From assembly GCA_025362735.1 (NCBI GenBank), contig JANYFL010000071.1, positions 1-64,000 of the forward strand: 64,000 nucleotides of DNA. The letters are read 5' to 3'. Under the pieces are notes generated by a model. It did no database searches, was not told where the DNA came from, and saw only the letters and a program-made list of their open reading frames with translations. A program made the position numbers and the translations under genes. The DNA is from Betaproteobacteria bacterium. Lineage in GTDB: Bacteria > Pseudomonadota > Gammaproteobacteria > Burkholderiales > Burkholderiaceae_D. Below, one piece after another: positions 15,428-27,038 of this stretch. Each line of letters opens with the position of its first letter. The first letter of the stretch is position 1.

Positions 15428-16396
15428 ATGACACAAATGATCGTCAATGAAGCCATCGCTCAGGCACTGGCCGAGGAGATGCGGCGCGACAGCCGGGTGC
15501 TGATGTTCGGCGAAGGAGTTGCCACCAAGCGACCCGAACTGGTTCAGGAGTTCGGTATGAAACGTCTGCGCAATACGCCGCTGGCAGAAGGCATCATCGC
15601 GGGTACGGCCGTTGGCGCATCGGCGATGGGCCTGCGTCCGGTCGTGGATTTGCTGTTCGCCCCTTTCCTTTGTTTTGCGATGGAAGAGTTGGTCAATAGC
15701 GCTGGTAAGTTGCGCTACATATCGGGCGGTCAGTTCTCGTTTCCGATGGTTGCGATTGCACAGACTGGCACCGGCTGGTGCGTCGGTGCGCAACACAACC
15801 ACAATATCGAAGCCTGGTTCGCGCATAGTCCCGGCCTCAAGGTTGTCATGCCTTCGACGGCTGCCGATTTCAAAGGTCTACTCAAGTCCGCCATTCGCGA
15901 TGACAACCCGGTGCTATTTTTCGTTGATCTCGCACTGGGCTTTGTGCCAGGTGATGTGCCTGAAGGCGAACATCTGGTGCCGATCGGCAAGGCAGCCATT
16001 CGCCAATCGGGCAGCGATCTGACATTGATCAGTTATGCAAAGACGGTCGGACACTGTTTGCAAGCAGCCGAGATGCTGGCCAAGCAAGGCGTCTCGACCG
16101 AGGTGATTGACCTGCGTACCATCAAGCCTCTGGATGAAGCCACGATCCTTGCGTCAGCCCGCAAGACCGGCCGCGTGATGGTGGTGCATGAAGCCAGTCG
16201 CACGTGTGGCGTTGGTGCTGAAGTCGCGGCGTTGGTCGCAGAAAAAGCCTTCAGTGCTTTGAAGGCGCCAGTACGCCGTTTGACTGGCCCCGATAAGCCA
16301 GCCCCTGCAAGCTACCCACTGGAGCAGGCTTTCGTTCCACAGGTCAGCGCCATTGTGTCCACAGCGTTAAGTATGTTGGAAACCGAATTGGCCTGA
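15428..16396 (+). CDS. Thiamine-diphosphate-dependent 2-oxo acid/acetoin dehydrogenase E1 beta subunit
   Basis: A 322-residue E1 beta subunit. The opening MIVNEAIAQALAEEMRRDSRVLMFGEGV, the Glu of NTPLAEGIIAGTAVGASAMG (needed to activate ThDP) and the C-terminal transketolase-like domain (EVIDLRTIKPLDEATILASARKTGRVMVVHEA) are all present. It follows E1 alpha with a CAGGAG ribosome site and ends at a strong hairpin terminator, so the transcription unit probably contains only the two subunits. Typical acetoin or pyruvate operons would continue with E2. Confidence 0.93.
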   Translation: MTQMIVNEAIAQALAEEMRRDSRVLMFGEGVATKRPELVQEFGMKRLRNTPLAEGIIAGTAVGASAMGLRPVVDLLFAPFLCFAMEELVNSAGKLRYISGGQFSFPMVAIAQTGTGWCVGAQHNHNIEAWFAHSPGLKVVMPSTAADFKGLLKSAIRDDNPVLFFVDLALGFVPGDVPEGEHLVPIGKAAIRQSGSDLTLISYAKTVGHCLQAAEMLAKQGVSTEVIDLRTIKPLDEATILASARKTGRVMVVHEASRTCGVGAEVAALVAEKAFSALKAPVRRLTGPDKPAPASYPLEQAFVPQVSAIVSTALSMLETELA

Positions 16397-16400
16397 TCAA

Positions 16401-16435
16401 AACAGGGATCACTATTCAGCGATCCCTGTTTATTT
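16401..16435. terminator. Bidirectional hairpin terminator between E1 beta and the convergent gene
   Basis: AACAGGGATC (16401-16410) pairs perfectly with GATCCCTGTT (16421-16430). TATTT follows on the plus strand and a TTTTG follows on the minus strand, so it can serve both convergent genes. Confidence 0.82.
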
Positions 16436-16473
16436 GGGCCAACGCTTAAAAGTTTTGTGGACCTTAGGGTTTG

Positions 16474-17358
16474 CTATTTCGCACTAAAGATCGACAAAAC
16501 GGTATTGCATAAATCCTGAGCTTCATCCGTTGCCTGCCACACATGCATGTCGGTTTCATTCTTACCTAAATTGGTGAACGAATAGTGTTTGGTCACGCGC
16601 ATACCATCGGTGGTGGCGGGGCGGGCAAAAATTTTGAAACTTGGGTCGACCATTTTGCTGCTGAAGGTTTCGTTGAGATATTGAAACAATTTACTGGATG
16701 CCGCTCCTCTTGAGCGTTTGCTTTGACCGAACAGTTCGATGATGTACAAGCCCACACAGCGCTTCGGTCTGGTCGCAAGGTGTTCCGCTTTCAAATCCTT
16801 ATTCGTTTTTAATTTCCGAAAACTTGCAGAATCGGGCTGCATGTCTTTTACTCCATCGGCATTCAGAGCTGCGACCACAAAAAAACACACGTCGGTATAG
16901 CCCCGATTGCCCAAGACCCGTTTACCCCAGGCCTGGACGTAATCGGGATTGGTATTCAGCAGCATGGTCAGCGTATCTTTTGATATGAATGATTCAGTGG
17001 TTGAACCCTGGGCGCCAAGAGTGCGCAAGCGTTCAATCAACTGTTGCTGACTTTCATTGATGCGTACAAAGTCTTTGCCGGCACTGATCTGCTTGGCCAA
17101 TTGGCCTTTGCCCGTTGAAAACAACAGGACTCCCGTGATATACAGCAGCACACCGAGGGATACCAGGATGATCAGAACCTGTACTGCCAGATCGCGATCA
17201 AACCAGGGGAAGAGGTCCTGGATGGTTGTGTCAGGTACCAGTTTGATGACTGCAAGTGGTAAAGGAATCGTGGCCAATGAGGCACCAATCCGCTTTAAAC
17301 ATTTGGCCCGTTTCATACCGACCAGGCTGCTTTCAATGATTTGTTCGATTTTGGTCAT
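16474..17358 (-). CDS. Uncharacterised membrane protein
   Basis: A 294-residue protein not recognised as a known family. Two hydrophobic segments near the N-terminus (ASLATIPLPLAVIKLV and AVQVLIILVSLGVLLYITGVLLF, roughly residues 27-82) make a membrane hairpin; the remaining 210 residues are soluble and contain a helical region followed by a mixed alpha/beta domain (YTDVCFFVVAALNADG, RCVGLYIIELFGQ). It is divergent from the PGDYG gene across a 108-base gap, so the two could share a control region. A role at the membrane is the only supported inference. Confidence 0.6.
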   Translation of the reverse strand: MTKIEQIIESSLVGMKRAKCLKRIGASLATIPLPLAVIKLVPDTTIQDLFPWFDRDLAVQVLIILVSLGVLLYITGVLLFSTGKGQLAKQISAGKDFVRINESQQQLIERLRTLGAQGSTTESFISKDTLTMLLNTNPDYVQAWGKRVLGNRGYTDVCFFVVAALNADGVKDMQPDSASFRKLKTNKDLKAEHLATRPKRCVGLYIIELFGQSKRSRGAASSKLFQYLNETFSSKMVDPSFKIFARPATTDGMRVTKHYSFTNLGKNETDMHVWQATDEAQDLCNTVLSIFSAK

Positions 17359-17466
17359 GATTGTTTTTGGTTAAGGCGTCACAGTATGTTAAAACGATTC
17401 AGTTCGTGATGATAAAAATCGTTACGATCCAATTCATCTAACGTATAAATATTTCTTTGTTCCATC

Positions 17467-17901
17467 ATGCTCGAACTACATGACATTGACCTTAGCCTCG
17501 ACCCGACAGCCACTCGATACGTGAAAGACGAAATCGTACAAGTGGTTTTTGCCTCAAGTCCTGGAGAACTACTGAGTCGCGAAGGCTTGAATACCTTCGC
17601 GTCAGGGGATGCCCTGATTACCGGTTCAACCGGCGACCGCTGGAGTGTTTCGCGCGAGCGCTTTGAGGCGAAATACCAGCCACTTGAAAACAGCAAGATG
17701 GGTGAAGATGGCCCTTATCGATCCAGACCCGTGTCTGTCCTGGGCAAACAAATGCGTGAAGACTTCAGTATCCCCCGTTGTGCAGGTGGGGATGTACTAA
17801 AGGGATTGGCGAACGACTGGTTGCTGCAATACGCACCCGGTGACTATGGCGTTGTCGAAAATGCCCGCTTTCAACAGGTCTATCGTTGCTTGAGCACTTA
17901 A
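17467..17901 (+). CDS. PGDYG domain protein with duplicated module
   Basis: A 144-residue protein with a PGDYGVV motif near the C-terminus, the defining sequence of the PGDYG family of unknown function. Two related modules are visible: GDALITGSTGDRWSVSRERFEAKYQPL (about 48-74) and NDWLLQYAPGDYGVVENARFQQVYRCL (about 116-142), each D/G-x-x-L..., a short turn, an aromatic or Gly pair, and F-x-x-x-Y. Similar modules occur in small phage proteins. No signal peptide or catalytic motif is seen. The stop codon TAA is shared with the left end of the MITE-like element, so the last codons were possibly supplied by that insertion. Confidence 0.6.
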   Translation: MLELHDIDLSLDPTATRYVKDEIVQVVFASSPGELLSREGLNTFASGDALITGSTGDRWSVSRERFEAKYQPLENSKMGEDGPYRSRPVSVLGKQMREDFSIPRCAGGDVLKGLANDWLLQYAPGDYGVVENARFQQVYRCLST

Positions 17902-18059
17902 GGAAATGCTGATTAAGTCTCCGACTACGAACCGTTCGTCCTGAGTAGCCTGCTCTTTTGCAGGGGTATCGAAGGATAGCTGCAGGCTTCGAACCATCGC
18001 TTCGCGCTTACGGATGAATGCACTCAGCACGAACGGACACTTGTTCAGCGTATCCTTAG
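17898..18059. repeat. MITE-like element, copy B, nested inverted repeats
   Basis: The left end TTAAGGAAATGCTGATTAAG and the right end (reverse complement GGATACGCTGAACAAGT) match those of the element at 10281-10367. Nested inside, CCGTTCGTCCTGAGT (17932-17946) pairs with ACTCAGCACGAACGG (18022-18036) with one mismatch. The central part contains a TCGAAGGA-type repeat unit. No gene is present. Confidence 0.7.
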
Positions 18060-18174
18060 CCAAATTGGGACAAGCTTCTGTCCGACATTAAGGAATAGGC
18101 TGGGTTGACGATATAGGTCATATAAAACCTCATTTAACGCTTGCACTTTCTTGGGTCGTCGCGATAATCCACTC

Positions 18175-19560
18175 ATGTTCAGCCTGCTACGCAAGCTCTT
18201 TTCCAGAAAAGTATCGGTTCCCCCCGTTGCCCGGAAGACGGAGGCTGACCGGTCTGCCAAGCTTAGTGAATTGGCTCCGCTGAAACAGTCTGTTCACGAC
18301 GCATCCAGCTCATCCTCCCCTAAGCGTTCGGTCATTTGCCGCGAGGCCGTGCTGGATCGCCAGCAGCGGATTGTCGGGTATGAATTTACTTTGTCGCTCC
18401 GGCTTCATTCGCGTTCCAGGCTGCAGGACGAGATGACTCGCAAGATCTACGACGATTTACTGATTCGTAGTCTCTGCGCGTTTGATATTGGCAATCTGAT
18501 TGGTAACCGTTTGGCGATAGTTGATGTTTCTCCCGCCAGCCTCGCGCTGCAAAAACTTCAGTCATTACCAGTCAGCCACACGATTTTGATGATCGACGCG
18601 CCAGAGGACTATCAACCCGACTTGGCTGGCTTGATCCCTCTAATGCAAGGTCTCAAAGCTCAAGGCTTTAATTTAGGCTGGAATCTGCGAGCGACGGACA
18701 AAGTCTGGCGCGAAGTGCTTCCCCATTGCGACTATCTGCGCATACTGACGCCGAGCTTTGATGGCCTGGAAATCGCCAATCTCATCTCCGCAGCCCATAA
18801 GTCAAAAACAGGCACCAGCTTGAAAGTATTTGGCGCTGAAATTACCACCATCGAAGACTTTCAATTGTGCTTTCGCGCGGGGGGAGACTATTTTCAGGGC
18901 GCTTTCGTCAATAGTCGCCAGAACTGGCTGCCTCCCAAGAGCGAAGTCGATCGTGTCAGGGTCATGCGCTTGCTCAATGAGTTTCGTGCTGGTGCGGAAA
19001 ATGAAGTATTGGCCGACGCAGTAATGCAAGATCCGGTACTCACCTTCAAGATTTTGCGTTACGTCAATTCTGCGGCTCTGGGCTTCCAGAAAGAAATTAC
19101 CAGTGTGCAACAGGCACTCCTGATTTTAGGCCGTGAGAAATTCTATCGATGGTTGTCGCTGTTGCTGTTCGATGTCCTCAATCCCGGCTTTATCGAAAGA
19201 AATCTGATTGAACAAGCCCTAGTTCGCGCACGTTTGATGGAACAACTGGCTGTCTCGGCTGAAATCTCAAAGGTCAACTCGAACGATCTGTTTCTCACCG
19301 GCTTGTTTTCACTTTTACCCTTGATGCTGGGTCGAACGCTTGAGCAGGTTCTGGAGCAGATCACGGTATCGGAAAACGTGGCCCTGGCGCTGAAATCACA
19401 AACGGGGCCGCTGGCTTCTTTCCTGGCGCTGGCGATCGCTTGTGAAAAGGGTGATGCGCAAGAGATGGAAATTCAAGCGAAGGCGTGCGATGTCGAAACT
19501 GACGTGTTGAATCGCGAGGTACTGTTGGCGCTGAAGTGGGCTAATGAACTGAGTTCGTAA
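18175..19560 (+). CDS. EAL plus HDOD domain protein (YuxH-like)
   Basis: A 461-residue cytoplasmic signalling protein. The first 50 residues are low-complexity. Residues about 55-250 form an EAL-like domain (ICREAVLDRQQRIVGYEFTL) that lacks the canonical E-x-L catalytic set, so cyclic-di-GMP hydrolysis is unlikely and a binding or scaffold role is more probable. Residues about 255-440 form an HDOD domain (RLLNEFRAGAENEVLADAVMQDPVLTFKILRYVNSAAL). Such proteins sit in motility, twitching or stress control in proteobacteria. The ATG at 18175 is preferred to a TTG at 18151. Confidence 0.87.
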   Translation: MFSLLRKLFSRKVSVPPVARKTEADRSAKLSELAPLKQSVHDASSSSSPKRSVICREAVLDRQQRIVGYEFTLSLRLHSRSRLQDEMTRKIYDDLLIRSLCAFDIGNLIGNRLAIVDVSPASLALQKLQSLPVSHTILMIDAPEDYQPDLAGLIPLMQGLKAQGFNLGWNLRATDKVWREVLPHCDYLRILTPSFDGLEIANLISAAHKSKTGTSLKVFGAEITTIEDFQLCFRAGGDYFQGAFVNSRQNWLPPKSEVDRVRVMRLLNEFRAGAENEVLADAVMQDPVLTFKILRYVNSAALGFQKEITSVQQALLILGREKFYRWLSLLLFDVLNPGFIERNLIEQALVRARLMEQLAVSAEISKVNSNDLFLTGLFSLLPLMLGRTLEQVLEQITVSENVALALKSQTGPLASFLALAIACEKGDAQEMEIQAKACDVETDVLNREVLLALKWANELSS

Positions 19561-19633
19561 TTTTTTCACCGAAGCGGGCCGTCCAGTGAATGGAACACTC
19601 CCTCTCCGACTTAAGGCACAGCGCCTTTAATTA

Positions 19634-20392
19634 CTATGTGTCGCCCGATAGGACAGTGACGCCAATGGCCTCATTATAAAGCTGCTGACCAGGCAGGAAC
19701 GCAGTAGCGAGCGTGTGCATATCAGTGATACTGAATTGACCATCAAGGCGAAAGTATTTCTGATAGGACGTTCCCTTGATCTTCTTTGTTTCGAGAAGCA
19801 AGGTATCAAGATCGCAGTCTGAGTACTGAATCATTGCGCCATCTAGGTGAACAACCTGCGACACAAAGTCAGGCGACATGCCATGAAGGTAATACGCTAA
19901 CTTGCTCCCAGGCTTGTGTTGCCATGCTTCAAGTTGAAGGAGCTTGCCTCTCTTGTCATCGACTTCGCGCAGGTGGAGAAGTAGTGATTCGTAACCGCCT
20001 TCTCGATGCGGTTCGGGAATATAGTACTTTGACTTTGTGTGCCCCTCCTTTATGGCTATTTCGACGGCCCGGGGAAATGGGACACCGAACAGTGGTGCCG
20101 ATCCCCAGATGGAAGGATGGTAGGTGAGACGAATGGCAGCTTGGCTCCACAGGTCAGGCCGTCTGACGAGAGCATTTACAACAAAGTCTGATTCAGGGAC
20201 TGGAAATGCTTCCACATCTGGGTTATTAGTGAACGCCAAGTCGTATCCTTCAGGCCCGTTCCGGATAAGCAAGCATTTGCATGGAATGAGTCCGTCTTCG
20301 GTCTGATGTCTCGCGGCAAGTTTCTCAAAGGAATCTTTCCGAAGAAGGTGTTCCTGCATAGTGCGGTCAAGAAAATAAGGCTTACGACGCAT
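19634..20392 (-). CDS. Uncharacterised protein
   Basis: A 252-residue soluble protein not recognised. It is Leu/His/Pro-rich with no signal peptide or membrane segment, and has short distinctive stretches (IRLTYHPSIWGSAPLFG, YYIPEPHREGGYESLLLHL, AYYLHGMSPDFVSQVVHLDGAMI). The start at 20392 has no good ribosome site, so an ATG at 20359 is also possible. Upstream lies a short direct repeat (AGTTTAAAGGGA, twice in 20396-20417). It stands alone between the HDOD gene and the methyltransferase; base composition is somewhat lower in GC than the flanking core genes, hinting at acquisition. Confidence 0.5.
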   Translation of the reverse strand: MRRKPYFLDRTMQEHLLRKDSFEKLAARHQTEDGLIPCKCLLIRNGPEGYDLAFTNNPDVEAFPVPESDFVVNALVRRPDLWSQAAIRLTYHPSIWGSAPLFGVPFPRAVEIAIKEGHTKSKYYIPEPHREGGYESLLLHLREVDDKRGKLLQLEAWQHKPGSKLAYYLHGMSPDFVSQVVHLDGAMIQYSDCDLDTLLLETKKIKGTSYQKYFRLDGQFSITDMHTLATAFLPGQQLYNEAIGVTVLSGDT

Positions 20393-20507
20393 CGGAGTTT
20401 AAAGGGAGTTTAAAGGGACGTGCTCAGTTTTCCAAAGGCTTTCATATATAAGAATAAGTGCCTGAAACAATCGCAGTCCACTCCCAAGCGTGTCGGTTGA
20501 CAGATCG

Positions 20508-21356
20508 TTAAGAGAACCGCGAGTCCAATTCCTGCAGGTTCAGTTCTTTCAGTATTAGATCGAGACGCTTACGCGCAGAAGGATTGGCAGTTTCTGTTCG
20601 GGTCGCAATGATCAGTTCGTTTTTCATCGAATGTTCCCAGCCGACTAGCTCCGTCACCTTGACCTGATATCCGTGTGCCTGCAATTGCAGGCAGCGCAGT
20701 ACGTTGGTGAGTTGGCTGCCGAATTCACGCGTGTGCAGCGGGTGACGCCACAATTCTGATAACGCGGTTTCGCGTAGCGATTCGGCTTTGTGCTGATTCA
20801 ATACGCGCGCGACTTCAGCCTGACAGCAGGGCACGAGCACCATGAAGCGTGCCTGCTTGGCCAGGCCAAATTGAATTGCATCATCCGTTGCCGTATCGCA
20901 TGCGTGTAGCGCGGTGACCATGCCGATGGTTTCAGGCAAGGCGGTGGATTGAATCGACTCCTGCACCGACAGATTCAGGAATGACATACGTTGAAACGTT
21001 AGTCGCTCAGCAAGCTGTTCGGATTTGCTCACGAGTTCCGGTCGGGTTTCGATGCCATAGATTCGGCCTGCATTTCCGGTTTTGAGAAACAGGTCGTAAA
21101 GAATGAAGCCCAGATAGGACTTGCCCGCGCCGTGGTCTGCGAGCGTTATGTTGGCATTTTGACTTTGCAGCTCTTGCAGCATCGGTTCAATGAATTGATA
21201 GAGGTGATAAACCTGCTTGAGCTTGCGGCGCGTGTCCTGATTGAGTTTGCCGTCGCGCGTCAGGATGTGCAGTTCCTTCAGCAGCTCGATTGACTGGCCA
21301 GGTCGGATTTCGGGAATCGGGGTTTGATGGGACGCTTGAGAAGTTCTAGATTTCAT
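20508..21356 (-). CDS. SAM-dependent methyltransferase, METTL25/Methyltransf_32-like
   Basis: A 282-residue class I methyltransferase. The SAM-binding start is ITLADHGAGKSYLGFILYDLF (motif I-like), followed by GRIYGIETRPELV and the typical MVTALHACDTATDDAIQFG and MVLVPCCQAEVARVL segments of the METTL25/GSTCD-related group; the paired cysteines after the VP are conserved in that group. The natural substrate in bacteria is unknown. A 16-base gap and shared strand link it to the DUF1624 gene upstream, so they are likely co-transcribed. Confidence 0.8.
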   Translation of the reverse strand: MKSRTSQASHQTPIPEIRPGQSIELLKELHILTRDGKLNQDTRRKLKQVYHLYQFIEPMLQELQSQNANITLADHGAGKSYLGFILYDLFLKTGNAGRIYGIETRPELVSKSEQLAERLTFQRMSFLNLSVQESIQSTALPETIGMVTALHACDTATDDAIQFGLAKQARFMVLVPCCQAEVARVLNQHKAESLRETALSELWRHPLHTREFGSQLTNVLRCLQLQAHGYQVKVTELVGWEHSMKNELIIATRTETANPSARKRLDLILKELNLQELDSRFS

Positions 21357-21372
21357 GAATCTGTTTCTTTAC

Positions 21373-22170
21373 TTATTGCTTTAAGGCGTGGATTCCAGAT
21401 AGCAGCCCCATCAAAATTGGCTGATGAATAAGATAAATACTCAAGGCCCAACTACCCATCCAGATCAGCGTTTTTTGCACACTTGAAGGCAAACCATTAC
21501 GCATGCTTTCAAGAATTCGAATGGGTGCAAAGTTACGGCTTTTCCAGTACAGACCCAGTGCCATCCCGATCAATACCAGACCCATCCAGGGTAGCAGCGG
21601 CACGTAGTCTTCGGTTTGTGGCTTGTGTATGGCCAGACCGATGATGTTAAGCGGTGGCGCATCAAACATGGGATGGCTGAATAGCAGACCGAAGACCAGC
21701 GTTACCAGTCCGAGTAATGCCAACGGTAAAGCTGATGGCAGCACGATTAGCAAACAGCGCCCAAGTAAAAGAGCGGCGGCAACGAAATGCAGGATGCCAA
21801 AATAAATCCAGCGTTCTCCCGCGAAAAAAACACTGCCGATTGAAACCAGTGCGGCAGCACCGGCGATCTGCAGCCAGCGTTTCCAGAAATCGGGCCATGA
21901 TGGTTTAAAGGCAGTGCGCAAAGCCAGCGAGATTCCCACGATTAGTAGAAAACTGTTGACGATGCCGTTGCGCCAGGTAATCCAGCGCACATCCAGCAGC
22001 ATGTCGTTGGTGGACCAATTTGCAAACCCGAAATGCGCAAGGTCGTAGCAGAAGTGATACGACACCATCATCAACACGGCGATGCCGCGCAAAAGATCAA
22101 TGACATCAAGGCGCCGAGCCTGACTGGAACTGGAATTCCTGGTCAGGCTTTTTTTCTTGCGTGTGGACAT
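21373..22170 (-). CDS. DUF1624 / heparan-alpha-glucosaminide N-acetyltransferase-like membrane protein
   Basis: A 265-residue inner-membrane protein with about seven or eight hydrophobic segments. The N-terminal LDVIDLLRGIAVLMMVSYHFCYDL and NSFLLIVGISLALR are the hallmarks of DUF1624, a group related to membrane acyltransferases that use a conserved His in the first helix. Substrate is unknown. The ATG at 22168-22170, with an AGGAA ribosome site, is favoured over a TTG seven codons upstream. It is 27 bases after the DUF1993 gene on the same strand. Confidence 0.85.
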   Translation of the reverse strand: MSTRKKKSLTRNSSSSQARRLDVIDLLRGIAVLMMVSYHFCYDLAHFGFANWSTNDMLLDVRWITWRNGIVNSFLLIVGISLALRTAFKPSWPDFWKRWLQIAGAAALVSIGSVFFAGERWIYFGILHFVAAALLLGRCLLIVLPSALPLALLGLVTLVFGLLFSHPMFDAPPLNIIGLAIHKPQTEDYVPLLPWMGLVLIGMALGLYWKSRNFAPIRILESMRNGLPSSVQKTLIWMGSWALSIYLIHQPILMGLLSGIHALKQ

Positions 22171-22197
22171 CCGATTCCTGGCTCTATCCAAACCTGA

Positions 22198-22704
22198 TTA
22201 AAGCGGGCCGACAAAGTCGATCTTGCCGATGGGAATGCCGTTGTGACGCAGGATGGCGTAGGCCGTAGTCAGATGAAAGTAAAAATTAGGAAAGACCATT
22301 TTGGTCAGGTAATCATTACCTTTCATGTGCAACTTTCGATCCCGGATTGGAATGATGACTTCCTTGTCTGCAGCGGAATCGACTGCGCCGCGATCAACGC
22401 TTTCCAGAAATGCCACTGTCTTGGCAATACGCGCCTTCAAATCAGCAAAGCTCGCTTCATTGTCTTCGAACTTGGGGATTTCCACTCCACTGAGCCGGGC
22501 CGCGCAGCCTTTGGCATGATCCGTGGCAATCTGAATTTGCTTGGTGAAGGGCAGCATGTCCGGGTAAAGCCGGAAGTTCAGCAGCGCAATTGGGTCAATT
22601 TTGTTCGCTTCAACGTGAGCCACTGCCTTGTCGAGTATGGCTGAAAGGTTGTTCAGGCCCTGTTTGAGCACTGGGATGGATACGGAATAAAGACTGGTAG
22701 ACAT
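22198..22704 (-). CDS. DUF1993 family protein
   Basis: A 168-residue helical protein of the DUF1993 group, which has the DinB/YfiT-like four-helix fold. Landmarks are MSTSLYSVSIPVLKQGLNNLSAIL, RLYPDMLPFTKQIQIATDHAK and FPNFYFHLTTAYAILRHNG; the histidines may bind a metal. The true start is the ATG at 22704 with an AGGAG ribosome site, because the longer in-frame extension to 22977 would overlap pyrG. The promoter region is shared head-to-head with pyrG (157 bases apart). Function unknown. Confidence 0.87.
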   Translation of the reverse strand: MSTSLYSVSIPVLKQGLNNLSAILDKAVAHVEANKIDPIALLNFRLYPDMLPFTKQIQIATDHAKGCAARLSGVEIPKFEDNEASFADLKARIAKTVAFLESVDRGAVDSAADKEVIIPIRDRKLHMKGNDYLTKMVFPNFYFHLTTAYAILRHNGIPIGKIDFVGPL

Positions 22705-22819
22705 GATGGACTCCTGTAAAAATTGAGACATGGGCGCATATTGTCGGTTAATTTTCGATGGGCCGTCGATTCGGGCAATCAACGCCGCAAGGTTATAATT
22801 CGGCTTTCCCACTACGTGA

Positions 22820-24529
<1,710 letters not shown>

Positions 24530-24535
24530 CTTACT

Positions 24536-24570
24536 CCTTCCCTCTTTGGGGGAAGGTTGGGATAGGGGCC
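24536..24570 (+). repeat. 35-bp hairpin repeat, copy 2
   Basis: CCTTCCC and GGGGAAGG flank a short loop, with the conserved tail GTTGGGAT...GGCC. It differs from the copy at 38007-38041 at one position and from that at 14221-14255 at two. A second GC hairpin follows (CTCCCCC at 24603-24609, GGGGGAG at 24612-24618). Confidence 0.85.
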
Positions 24571-24647
24571 TCTTGTGGGCTGGCGGCGCCCCCTCCTTAA
24601 CTCTCCCCCAAGGGGGAGGGGACAAAGACGAAAGATTGAGGAAATTT

Positions 24648-25505
24648 ATGAATCTCTGTGGCTTCCAGGTTGGCCTTGACCAACCCTTTTTCCTGATCGC
24701 AGGAACCTGTGTCATCGAGTCGCAGCAAATGGCGCTGGATACGGCAGGTACTCTGAAAGAAATCACGAGCGCGCTTGGCATTCCTTTCATTTACAAATCC
24801 TCATTCGACAAGGCCAATCGCAGCTCCGGAAAATCGTTTCGCGGACCGGGCATGGACGAAGGTTTGAAAGTGCTGGCCGAAGTGAAAAAGCAGATTGGTG
24901 TGCCGGTTTTGACCGACATTCACGAGATTGACGAGATCAGGATTGTGGCGTCGGTCGTCGATGTGCTGCAGACTCCGGCCTTCCTTTGCCGCCAGACCGA
25001 CTTTATTCATGCCGCCGCTTCTGCGGGCAAGCCGGTCAACATCAAGAAGGGGCAGTTCCTTGCTCCTGGTGATATGAAAAATGTAGCCGATAAGGCACGC
25101 GATGCCGCAATTGCTGCCGGCGGCAAGGGCGACAACATCATGGTCTGTGAACGGGGTGCCTCGTTCGGCTATAACAACCTCGTGTCGGATATGCGTTCGC
25201 TTGCGATCATGCGTGAGACCGGTTGTCCGGTGGTATTTGATGCCACGCATTCCGTGCAACTGCCGGGCGGACAGGGAACAACCTCCGGCGGACAACGCGA
25301 GTTTGTACCGGTGCTGGCACGCGCGGCCATCGCAGTCGGCGTTTCGGGCGTGTTCATGGAGACGCATCCAGACCCGCTCAAGGCTTTGTCAGATGGGCCA
25401 AATGCGGTGCCGCTCAAGCACATGAAAAAATTGCTTGAGACCTTGGTTCAGATTGATCGTCTGGTCAAGGCAAACGGGTTCGCCGAGAATGATTTTGCGG
25501 CTTAG
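24648..25505 (+). CDS. kdsA: 3-deoxy-8-phosphooctulonate (Kdo8P) synthase
   Basis: Condenses arabinose 5-phosphate with phosphoenolpyruvate to make Kdo 8-phosphate for lipid A/LPS. The 285-residue protein has [11 protein letters not shown] (PEP site), [59 protein letters not shown] and [12 protein letters not shown], all landmarks of the family. The start is the ATG at 24648 with a GAGGAAA ribosome site; the longer reading upstream is repeat sequence. It lies between pyrG and eno, as in many Burkholderiales. Confidence 0.98.
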   Translation: MNLCGFQVGLDQPFFLIAGTCVIESQQMALDTAGTLKEITSALGIPFIYKSSFDKANRSSGKSFRGPGMDEGLKVLAEVKKQIGVPVLTDIHEIDEIRIVASVVDVLQTPAFLCRQTDFIHAAASAGKPVNIKKGQFLAPGDMKNVADKARDAAIAAGGKGDNIMVCERGASFGYNNLVSDMRSLAIMRETGCPVVFDATHSVQLPGGQGTTSGGQREFVPVLARAAIAVGVSGVFMETHPDPLKALSDGPNAVPLKHMKKLLETLVQIDRLVKANGFAENDFAA

Positions 25506-25560
25506 TTTTTAAACGCCTCTCCATGAAAGGGAGGGAACGATAGAGACCTTACTTAATTAA

Positions 25561-26874
<1,314 letters not shown>

Positions 26875-26892
26875 AAACGAACGTGTTTTCAA

Positions 26893-26952
26893 GTTTCCCG
26901 TTCATCCGGAGTGCCGCACGCAATGCGGCATTTCGAAGGATGAATGGGAAAC
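26893..26952. repeat. Long nested inverted repeat after eno
   Basis: GTTTCCCGTTCATCC (26893-26907) pairs with GGATGAATGGGAAAC (26938-26952) with one mismatch, and inside it TGCCGCA (26912-26918) pairs perfectly with TGCGGCA (26924-26930). There is no T-run, so it is not a classical terminator; it looks like a dispersed repeat. Confidence 0.7.
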
Positions 26953-27038
26953 AACTCCGGACAACAAATTGGTCCGTCAGCATTGAGTCTTCAGCTCAAA
27001 CCCGTCAAACTTCGCGCTGAACTCAAACCGACACCTCA

